Below are positions 17,904-24,700 of a DNA stretch of 64,000 bases, piece by piece. Within the stretch, counting starts at the first letter, position 1. Each line of letters opens with the position of its first letter. The notes below the pieces were generated by a model that was not told where the DNA came from, did not search any database, and saw only the letters and a program-made list of their open reading frames with translations. This DNA comes from Macrococcoides bohemicum (GTDB lineage Bacteria; Bacillota; Bacilli; Staphylococcales; Staphylococcaceae), in assembly GCF_042658685.1 (NCBI RefSeq), contig NZ_JBHSQY010000031.1; one strand, 5' to 3'. The translations under genes and the position numbers were made by a program.

Positions 17904-20390
17904 TTAAATAAATAAGTTTAAGTTTGCTTTTTCAGTATCACCTAAGTATGTTGCTACACCACCATATTCAACACCTTCAATTAACTCTTCACGTGAAACA
18001 GCCATAATATCCATACTCATTGTGCAGGCTACCATCTTGATGCCCATACTTTGCGCTTTTTCAATCATCACTTCTAACGAATCTACTTTCTTCTTATTCA
18101 TAACATGTTTAATCATTCTAGACCCCATACCACCCATGTTCATTTTAGAAATAGGTAATTTTCCTGCATGTTTCGGCATCATTTGACTAAACATTTTATC
18201 TAAACCTTGTTTATCTACTTTTATTCCTGGACGTTTGATTACATTAAGACCCCAGAAAGTAAAGAACATCGTCACTTCTTTACCCATAGAGGCAGCACCA
18301 GTTGCTATAATAAATGACGCTAAAGCCTTATCTAAGTCTCCGCTAAACACAACCATTGTAGCACCAGTCTTAGTTTCAACTAATTGGTGACCATTACTAT
18401 CGTCCATCACATTCACTGGTAGACTCTGACCTTTTTGAATAACGGCAACCACTTTACTTCCTTCTGTCTCATTCTTCACAACTGTATTGCCTGTCACTTT
18501 AGCCCATGATTCGATATCTTGACAGAAACCGAAGTCTGTAACGTGGATTTCTAGTTGTTCACCATCCTGCATACCATCTAAATTTTCTTTTACTTTTAAT
18601 ATTGGACCTGGACATTGCAATCCACTTGCTTCTACAAATCTTCTATCTTCTCTTAATGTCATTTGATTCACCTTTTCATTTTGTTCTGTAAAGTTTATAT
18701 TTTCTTCATTATTTTTATTTATATTCGCCTCATCTTTAATTTGAGATGAGTTTGATGTATTTTGTGGTTGCGATAAGTAATTCTGTTTATATAATTTGTA
18801 ACCACCATCTAAATTAATAACATCGAATCCTTCATTTTTTAAAATACGGGCTGCATTATATCCACGTTGTCCAACCTGACAATAAATAACAACCGGCATT
18901 TGCTTATCAATTTCTGATAAACGCGTTCTTAACTCACCTAACGGTATATTTTTAGCATCTTTAATATGTCCCATTTCATATTCAATAGGTTCTCTTACAT
19001 CGATAATCTGATGTTCAGTATCCTCAATTTCACTCACCTGCATCAATTTCATGTTATCTTCTAATACATTTTGTGCAATATATCCAGCCATATTCACCGG
19101 ATCTTTTGCAGACGAGAATGGTGGAGCATATGCAATTTCAATACGTTGTAAATCTGTAACTTTCTGGCCAAATGTAATCGCACTGGCAATTAGATCAATA
19201 CGTTTATCTATACCTTTTCGTCCAACGATCTGTGCTCCGTAAATCTCTCCTTCTGGAGAAAATATTACTTTGATTGTCATCGGCGTTGCACCAGGATAAT
19301 AACTTGCATTAGATTGACCAGACACATGAATAACATGATATTGTTTTCCTAAAGTTTTTAAAACCTTCTCATTTAAACCTGTACTCGCAACATTCAGGTC
19401 GAACACTTTAGCAATCGCTGTACCAATCGGATTGAATTTCTCGATTGTTTTTCCATTTAAATGATCAGCAAGCAATCTGCCTTGTCGATTAGCAATCCAT
19501 GCAAGTGGAATGTGAGCATCTTGTTCACTAATCGCATGCGTTACTTCTGCAACATCACCAATGGCATAGATTGATTCATCCGAGGTTTGGAATACGTCAT
19601 TTGTCTTAATTGCTTTCTTCACACCTAAATCTAATCCTGCTTCCTCTGCTAATGTAGATTCCGGTATTACCCCAATGGCCATAATGATCATATCAGCATT
19701 CACAACATCACCATTACTTGATACAACAGTGTGCTCATCTATCTTCTCTATCGATTGCTTCAATCTTAAATCTACACCTTTACTGATCATGTGGTTATGA
19801 AGCTCAACTGCCATATCCATATCAATACCCGGCATCACTTGTTCACCTAACTCAAATAAGGCAACATCTAAATCGATTGCTTTCAAGTTCTCAGCCATCT
19901 CTAAACCAATGAACCCTCCACCGATGACTGCTGCTGACTTCACATTATTTTCTTTAATATGTGCAATAATTTTATCCATATCCGGAATATTTCTTAATGA
20001 AAAGACATGCTCAAGATCCGCACCTTCAATTGGTACTTGGATAGGTTTTGCACCCGTTGAAAGTATTAAGACATCATATGCCATTTCACTTGGTTGTCCA
20101 TCCCTCTCAATCGTAATTATTTTGTTTTCTCTGTTAATTGCTACAACATTTGTATCTGTCATAACATTGATATTCATTCTGCTTTCCATAAGTTCTGGTG
20201 TCTGAATCAATAATTTACTTCTATCTTTTATTTCATCGCCAATGTGATATGGTAATCCACAATTAGCAAAAGAAACGTAGCTACCTCTTTCGATTAAAGT
20301 AATATCGTCCTGTTCATTTAGTCTTCTTAAACGTGCTGCTGCTGAAGCACCACCTGCCACTCCACCAACGATCACTATTTTTCTGTTCAT
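17904..20390 (-). CDS. CoA-disulfide reductase / rhodanese / TusA / DsrE fusion
   Basis: 828-aa multidomain thiol protein. Residues 1-445: FAD/NAD(P)H disulfide reductase of the CoADR/NADH-persulfide-reductase type with GGVAGGASAAAR and the single redox cysteine in FANCGLP (Cys44). Residues 455-545: rhodanese with Cys504 in YCQVGQRG. Residues 545-580: Asn/Glu-rich linker. Residues 583-655: TusA-like with CPGP (Cys593). Residues 673-828: DsrE-like with Cys789 in VACTMSMD. It should reduce or relay sulfane sulfur between cysteines in the cytosol. Staphylococcal CstA carries the rhodanese-TusA type modules on a separate protein, so this looks like a fusion of CoADR with a CstA-like chain. AAGGAGG precedes the ATG. 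Confidence 0.88.
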   Translation of the reverse strand: MNRKIVIVGGVAGGASAAARLRRLNEQDDITLIERGSYVSFANCGLPYHIGDEIKDRSKLLIQTPELMESRMNINVMTDTNVVAINRENKIITIERDGQPSEMAYDVLILSTGAKPIQVPIEGADLEHVFSLRNIPDMDKIIAHIKENNVKSAAVIGGGFIGLEMAENLKAIDLDVALFELGEQVMPGIDMDMAVELHNHMISKGVDLRLKQSIEKIDEHTVVSSNGDVVNADMIIMAIGVIPESTLAEEAGLDLGVKKAIKTNDVFQTSDESIYAIGDVAEVTHAISEQDAHIPLAWIANRQGRLLADHLNGKTIEKFNPIGTAIAKVFDLNVASTGLNEKVLKTLGKQYHVIHVSGQSNASYYPGATPMTIKVIFSPEGEIYGAQIVGRKGIDKRIDLIASAITFGQKVTDLQRIEIAYAPPFSSAKDPVNMAGYIAQNVLEDNMKLMQVSEIEDTEHQIIDVREPIEYEMGHIKDAKNIPLGELRTRLSEIDKQMPVVIYCQVGQRGYNAARILKNEGFDVINLDGGYKLYKQNYLSQPQNTSNSSQIKDEANINKNNEENINFTEQNEKVNQMTLREDRRFVEASGLQCPGPILKVKENLDGMQDGEQLEIHVTDFGFCQDIESWAKVTGNTVVKNETEGSKVVAVIQKGQSLPVNVMDDSNGHQLVETKTGATMVVFSGDLDKALASFIIATGAASMGKEVTMFFTFWGLNVIKRPGIKVDKQGLDKMFSQMMPKHAGKLPISKMNMGGMGSRMIKHVMNKKKVDSLEVMIEKAQSMGIKMVACTMSMDIMAVSREELIEGVEYGGVATYLGDTEKANLNLFI

Positions 20391-20411
20391 TAATTTTTCC
20401 TCCTTAGTTAA

Positions 20412-20427
20412 ATACCTATAGGGGTAT
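20412..20427. promoter_or_regulatory. CstR-type operator O1
   Basis: ATACC-TATA-GGGGTAT is the GC-rich inverted repeat expected for CsoR/CstR repressors. It overlaps the -10/+1 region of the minus-strand promoter for the reductase-cstB operon (TTGACA at 20454-20449, 17 bp, TAATAT at 20431-20426). Confidence 0.75.
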
Positions 20428-20454
20428 ATTAAACTATATATACCAACATGTCAA

Positions 20455-20470
20455 ATACCCCACCCCCTAT
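20455..20470. promoter_or_regulatory. Possible degenerate CstR half-site
   Basis: ATACCCC-ACCCCCTAT begins as the operator does, but the right half is not inverted. It lies between O1 and O2. It may be a weak site or only a GC-rich spacer. Confidence 0.3.
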
Positions 20471-20487
20471 ATTTACAATTGACAAAA

Positions 20488-20503
20488 ATACCCCATTAGG
20501 TAT
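20488..20503. promoter_or_regulatory. CstR-type operator O2
   Basis: ATACCCCATTAGGTAT is an inverted repeat like O1. It lies in the spacer of the plus-strand cstR promoter (TTGACA at 20479-20484, -10 near 20502-20508), so binding should block cstR-rhodanese-tauE. Repression is relieved by persulfides in the known system. Confidence 0.75.
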
Positions 20504-20542
20504 ATAGTAATAGACATTACAAAACAGAAAGAGGTTATAACT

Positions 20543-20803
20543 ATGGAATACGATAAAAGTGCCATGAACAGACTTAAGCGTATACAAGGCCAATTAAATG
20601 GTGTTATTAAAATGATGGAAGAAGGAAAAGATTGCAGAGACGTCGTGATGCAGCTTAGCGCATCTCGTAGCGGGATTGAACGCTTAATTGGAGTGATTGT
20701 TAGCGAGAATTTAACTGAATGCGTTAAAGAAAGCGTTAAAAATAATGAAGATACAGATGAACTTGTAAAACAAGCTGTTGATCTGTTAATAAAAAGTAGG
20801 TAA
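20543..20803 (+). CDS. cstR: Persulfide-sensing repressor CstR (CsoR family)
   Basis: 86-aa all-helical repressor, MNRLKRIQGQLNGVIKMMEEGKDC with Cys31 and Cys60 (LTEC). These are the two cysteines of CstR; copper-sensing CsoR needs a His four residues before the second Cys, and that position is Asn56 here, so copper sensing is unlikely. The cysteines form di- to tetrasulfide bridges when they meet reactive sulfur, releasing the operators. The ATG follows AGAGG at normal spacing. It heads an operon with a rhodanese (5-nt gap) and a TauE exporter and faces the reductase-cstB operon. Confidence 0.92.
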   Translation: MEYDKSAMNRLKRIQGQLNGVIKMMEEGKDCRDVVMQLSASRSGIERLIGVIVSENLTECVKESVKNNEDTDELVKQAVDLLIKSR

Positions 20804-20808
20804 TTAAA

Positions 20809-21105
20809 ATGACAAACTATCAAACAATTAATGTCGAAACATTAAAATCACTATTAGACCAGAAAAAAATCAATCTCATCGATGTGAGAGAAGTTTATGA
20901 ATATGAAGAGCATCATATTCAAGAAGCAGTTAATATACCCCTATCAGTATTAGCAGAAAATACTGATCAGTTCAATAAAGGTGAACACTATCACATCATT
21001 TGCAGATCAGGTAACCGAAGTGGGCAAGCTTCTCAGTATTTAAGTGGTTTAGGAATAAAAACGACTAATGTAGATGGTGGCATGCTAGATTGGGAAGCTT
21101 TATAG
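20809..21105 (+). CDS. Single-domain rhodanese sulfurtransferase
   Basis: 98 aa, a single rhodanese fold with DVREVYEYEEHHIQEAVNIPLS and the active loop ICRSGNRSGQ (Cys65). It likely carries sulfane sulfur from persulfides to thiols or to the exporter pathway. It sits five bases after cstR, and its TAG overlaps the probable GTG start of the TauE gene. It is one of three rhodanese-type active sites in this island, with those in CstB and the four-domain fusion. Confidence 0.88.
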   Translation: MTNYQTINVETLKSLLDQKKINLIDVREVYEYEEHHIQEAVNIPLSVLAENTDQFNKGEHYHIICRSGNRSGQASQYLSGLGIKTTNVDGGMLDWEAL

Positions 21106-21857
21106 TGGCATTTATATTATTTGCTATTATTGGAGCACTCGGTGCATTCCTTTCAGGGCTTATTGGTATTGGTGGTGCAATTATTATGTATCCGATGCTA
21201 CTATTTATTCCACCAGTATTTAATATCGATATGACACCAACGGCAGCAGCAGGTCTCACTGCCGCTCAGGTATTCTTTAGTACATTAAGTGGTAGTATTA
21301 GCCAAAGAAAAAACGAAAACCTTAATTCTTCTATTATAATACCGATGAGTATCGGTATTCTTTCAGGAAGTATTACAGGCGCATATGTCGCATCGGTATT
21401 TGATGAAAGTATCATCAATATCGTGTATACATTTCTCGCTATTGTGGCGGTCATCCTTATGTTTATTAAAGTGAACCCAAATGACACGAATGCAAAGTAT
21501 AATAAAATAGCATTATTTATTGTAGCTGCATTAATAGGAATATTATCAGGAATTGTAGGTGCTGGAGGAGCATTCTTAATCGTTCCGATCCTGCTTACAT
21601 TCTTTAAAGTACCCTTTAGAGTTGTTGTTGCTAATAGTATCATCGTTGCTTTCGTATCATCAATCGGCACATTCTTCACGAAATTCATAACAGGCAGTGT
21701 CGATATTGAACATGCATTACCGTTAATTATCGCCAGTTTAATATTTGCTCCACTTGGCACGAAAGTATCTAAACAAACAAACCAAACAGTATTAAGATAT
21801 ATACTGACTGCTTTAATAATCATCGCAGCGATTAAGATGATTATGGATATAATATAA
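21105..21857 (+). CDS. tauE: TauE/SafE (TSUP) sulfur-anion exporter
   Basis: About 250 aa with eight hydrophobic segments and the duplicated TSUP pattern: FLSGLIGIGGAIIMYPMLL near the start and GILSGIVGAGGAFLIVPIL in the second half. TSUP proteins in cst operons are thought to export sulfite or thiosulfate-type products. The start is uncertain: a GTG at 21105 overlaps the rhodanese stop and has GGGAAG upstream; a TTG at 21090 is possible. It ends at a strong terminator shared with the convergent ABC permease gene. Confidence 0.85.
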   Translation: MAFILFAIIGALGAFLSGLIGIGGAIIMYPMLLFIPPVFNIDMTPTAAAGLTAAQVFFSTLSGSISQRKNENLNSSIIIPMSIGILSGSITGAYVASVFDESIINIVYTFLAIVAVILMFIKVNPNDTNAKYNKIALFIVAALIGILSGIVGAGGAFLIVPILLTFFKVPFRVVVANSIIVAFVSSIGTFFTKFITGSVDIEHALPLIIASLIFAPLGTKVSKQTNQTVLRYILTALIIIAAIKMIMDII

Positions 21858-21880
21858 AAGAGAGCCGAATGGCTCTCTTT
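21857..21880. terminator. Bidirectional terminator after tauE
   Basis: Perfect hairpin AAAGAGAGCC-GAAT-GGCTCTCTTT followed by TTT. It also ends the convergent ABC permease gene two bases later. Confidence 0.9.
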
Positions 21881-21881
21881 T

Positions 21882-22574
21882 TTAATCGATTGAGTTTTTC
21901 TTGAACAAAAATGCTGTGATAATAAACGAAATAAGTGTCCAAATCCCAATAATAATAATATGTTTTATATCATTATTTTGAGCTAATAAGTCATATTGCG
22001 CTGTAGGACTATAACTATTGAGTTTCACAAAGAAATTATCTTTATCAAACCCCATATTAGAGAAGGTTGGTGCCATTGCAAATAAAAATAGTACTGGTAA
22101 ATAATATACACTAGTTTCAGATACATTCTTAACTGCTAAACCTATAGCAATTCCTATAAATAGGAAAAATAAGAATAATAGAATAAATCCTATAATCATT
22201 TTTCCATTTGTAAGTACACTGACATCTATAATTATTAGGCTTATAAAAATCGTAATTATAGTAAAGAAACTCACTACTAAACTTTTGCCTATAAGAATAT
22301 CCAACATCGATGCAGGGGAATTAACAAGTCCCCTTAAGGTATTCTTCTCTTTTTCTTCAGCTATCATTGTCATCATTGTTCCAGTCAAGACTGCCCCTAA
22401 ACAAATTGCAATCATTAATATTGCCAGACTTTTCCCCCCCTCTCCTTGTAAAGGAGTTTTACTAAATATTAAAGACATTACAATTGGCAATATCGGCATC
22501 GTTAGTAACATCATATTTCTCATAAATTCTTTGAAATCTTTCTCTGCAATTGCCATTACTCTGTTCATTTTCAT
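21882..22574 (-). CDS. ABC-2 type transporter permease
   Basis: 230-aa membrane protein with six predicted helices and the ABC-2 feature ITAEEKEKNTLRGL-like (MIAEEKEKNTLRGLVNSP, residues about 72-89). It forms an exporter with the ATPase encoded directly upstream, whose stop lies one base before this ATG. AAAGGAG inside the ATPase 3' end serves as ribosome site; the frame also opens at a TTG three codons earlier. Substrate unknown; small peptides, drugs or lipids are possible. Part of a three-gene unit with a LytTR regulator. Confidence 0.83.
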   Translation of the reverse strand: MKMNRVMAIAEKDFKEFMRNMMLLTMPILPIVMSLIFSKTPLQGEGGKSLAILMIAICLGAVLTGTMMTMIAEEKEKNTLRGLVNSPASMLDILIGKSLVVSFFTIITIFISLIIIDVSVLTNGKMIIGFILLFLFFLFIGIAIGLAVKNVSETSVYYLPVLFLFAMAPTFSNMGFDKDNFFVKLNSYSPTAQYDLLAQNNDIKHIIIIGIWTLISFIITAFLFKKNSID

Positions 22575-22575
22575 C

Positions 22576-23415
22576 TTAAACAAGCTCCTTTCCAGTCACT
22601 TTAATAAATACTTCGCCTAATGTCGGTTCGTTTGTATAAATACGTTTCACTTGTTTCGTATTGAGTAAATCTGTAATTTGCATTACATCTTCTTTATGCA
22701 CTCTTTTCTTCTCTAAATTATTCATTTCCACGGTAATTGTCTGATCTGAATGTTGATATCTCAAATTATCTGGTGTATCCAGTGCAATAAGTTTTCCGTT
22801 ATTAATTAACGCAATGCGATCACATAAACTTTCCGCTTCATCCATATCATGCGTTGTTAAGAATATAGTTGTTCCACTTTCTTTTAATTTTAATAAACCT
22901 TTATGAATATGTCTTGTCGTATTTGGGTCTAAGGCTGAAGTTGGTTCATCCAGGAATAATAGTTTAGGTTGATGGATTAGAGCCTTTGCAAGCAGTATTC
23001 TTTGACGCATCCCTTTCGATAACTTTTTAACCACTGTTTTCTTCTCATTTTCTAATTGTACAAATGAAAGTACTTCATCAATTCTATTTACAGGCTGCTT
23101 ATAAAGTCCTGCAAACATTTTTAAATTATCAAATACTGATAACCTTTCATAAAGCGCACTATTATCTGAAAGTATCCCAATCTGTTCTCTAAACTCTGCT
23201 GTTTGAAGTGCTTTATCTTTATATTTAAATACTTGAATGCTACCTTCTGTAATAGATGTTTCTCCTGTTAGCATCTTAATCGTCGTTGTCTTTCCTGAGC
23301 CACTCGGTCCAAGAAGACCAAATATCTCACCTTCATTAATATTTAAAGATAAATGATTTACTGCTTTTTTACTGTAGTACATCTTTACTACGTCATTCAT
23401 TTGTATAAGTGTCAT
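22576..23415 (-). CDS. ABC transporter ATPase (ABC-2 partner)
   Basis: 279-aa nucleotide-binding protein with Walker A GPSGSGKT, signature LSKGMRQR, Walker B LLFLDEPTSALD and H-loop TTHD, plus the C-terminal extension (about 215-279) common to drug- and bacteriocin-exporting CcmA-type ATPases. The ATG at 23415 is preceded by GGAGG eight bases away; a TTG five codons earlier is a poorer start. It lies 81 nt downstream of the LytTR regulator gene, and the gap holds a repeated TGTAC motif that may be its operator. Confidence 0.87.
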   Translation of the reverse strand: MTLIQMNDVVKMYYSKKAVNHLSLNINEGEIFGLLGPSGSGKTTTIKMLTGETSITEGSIQVFKYKDKALQTAEFREQIGILSDNSALYERLSVFDNLKMFAGLYKQPVNRIDEVLSFVQLENEKKTVVKKLSKGMRQRILLAKALIHQPKLLFLDEPTSALDPNTTRHIHKGLLKLKESGTTIFLTTHDMDEAESLCDRIALINNGKLIALDTPDNLRYQHSDQTITVEMNNLEKKRVHKEDVMQITDLLNTKQVKRIYTNEPTLGEVFIKVTGKELV

Positions 23416-23477
23416 AAAAATAGCCTCCAATCAATTTGTTACCCAAATTGTATTAGAGACTATGATTCCTCACTATA

Positions 23478-23496
23478 AAATGTACGTCAAATGTAC
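23478..23496. promoter_or_regulatory. Candidate LytTR operator (direct repeat)
   Basis: AAATGTAC occurs twice with an 11-bp period (23478-23485 and 23489-23496), just after the stop of the LytTR gene and upstream of the ABC ATPase. Tandem sites on one helical face are typical of LytTR binding. The assignment is inference from position. Confidence 0.35.
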
Positions 23497-24525
23497 TTAA
23501 TTTTCCGCGAACTGTACCGTATGACTATTAAAATATCCTTGAATTTCTTTCACTTTGTTACGTGATAAAGGTACAAATGTATTTTCCAACCCATCTATTT
23601 TAATCGAATATGAATTCTTCGACCAAGTAATCATCTCTATTACTTTCTGCAGATTGATAATATAAGAACGATGACATCTATAGAAACCATATACTTTCAA
23701 TTTTTCTTCAAGTTCATTTAAAGTGTAATCCGCTTTAAATGATTCGCCATTGAAATGAATATTTACTTTTCCTTCTGCTCCTTCAATATAATCGACATCT
23801 TCAGGATTAATAAATAGCGTTTTATCTTCTGACTTGACGGTTATTCTAAATACGTTACTACGGGAGAAATTCGAATTTATTTCTTGGGAAATATTTTTTT
23901 GATTGTGCTTATTTATCACACTATCTAGCACATCGCTATTATTAAATGATTGATCAGATTGTTCTTTTTCAACTGAATCATCTGCTTCGTTCGATTCTTC
24001 TCTGTCTTCATATACTTCTAAACGTTTTAATTGAGATCTTTTCACCTGATAAATTTCATTTGATAATAATAATCCATGGTCTAAATATGAAAGAATATGT
24101 AGAATTTTACGTTCAGCATTAAATTGTGAGAGTACATTTAGGATTGTATCAACTGTCTCCACTTTTAAATTATGTAATATATCTTTAAAAATGATAAATT
24201 TATTATCCTGTACATATGCCAAAGCTACTTTCAGTAACACAAATTCATCATATTCTAATTTCTTTACTTTAACATTGCTGTATTCAAGTAACATAAACTG
24301 TCGTAAAATATCATCTATATTATAGGTTGCACCGAACCATCTCATATAAAATTTTAATTGTTCTTTCACTGTTAAACGTTCATGAAAAGGTGTATTGAAA
24401 GTTTCTATCCATACATCTCGTTGATTAAAATAAGCTATAATTTCTTTTTGTTGATTCATATTTGAAACAATAGATGCATGATTCTTGAAATCTAATGTTT
24501 GTAAATGATTAATTAAGTCAGTCAT
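23497..24525 (-). CDS. Degenerate ABC ATPase domain fused to LytTR DNA-binding domain
   Basis: 342 aa in two parts. The C-terminal third (about 235-342) is a LytTR domain: VKSEDKTLFINPEDVDYIE, FYRCHRSYIINLQKV and FVPLSRNKVKEI. The N-terminal 160 residues follow the outline of an ABC ATPase (FHERLTVKEQLKFYMRWFG as after a Q-loop; KKLEYDEFVLLKVALAYVQ at the signature position; KFIIFKDILHNLKVETVD at Walker B), but Walker A is replaced by SNMNQQKE and the catalytic residues are lost. An acidic linker joins the two. It probably controls the ABC transporter downstream. Start ATG at 24525 after GGGAGG. Confidence 0.75.
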   Translation of the reverse strand: MTDLINHLQTLDFKNHASIVSNMNQQKEIIAYFNQRDVWIETFNTPFHERLTVKEQLKFYMRWFGATYNIDDILRQFMLLEYSNVKVKKLEYDEFVLLKVALAYVQDNKFIIFKDILHNLKVETVDTILNVLSQFNAERKILHILSYLDHGLLLSNEIYQVKRSQLKRLEVYEDREESNEADDSVEKEQSDQSFNNSDVLDSVINKHNQKNISQEINSNFSRSNVFRITVKSEDKTLFINPEDVDYIEGAEGKVNIHFNGESFKADYTLNELEEKLKVYGFYRCHRSYIINLQKVIEMITWSKNSYSIKIDGLENTFVPLSRNKVKEIQGYFNSHTVQFAEN

Positions 24526-24624
24526 ACATCCTCCCAATAGTAGTATGTCATAGGAAATATATAGATACTATAAATCTATTATACATTAATCGTGATGTAC
24601 ATATTGAATTATCAAACATCAAAA

Positions 24625-24648
24625 AAAGCCTGTGAATTCACAGGCTTT
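24625..24648 (-). terminator. Terminator of katE
   Basis: Perfect hairpin AAAGCCTGTG-AATT-CACAGGCTTT, followed by seven T on the minus strand, 50 nt after the catalase stop codon. Confidence 0.85.
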
Positions 24649-24700
24649 AAAAGTAACTTAATTAATCATTTTTATTTTTTCTTTCATTTTCAAATATTTA

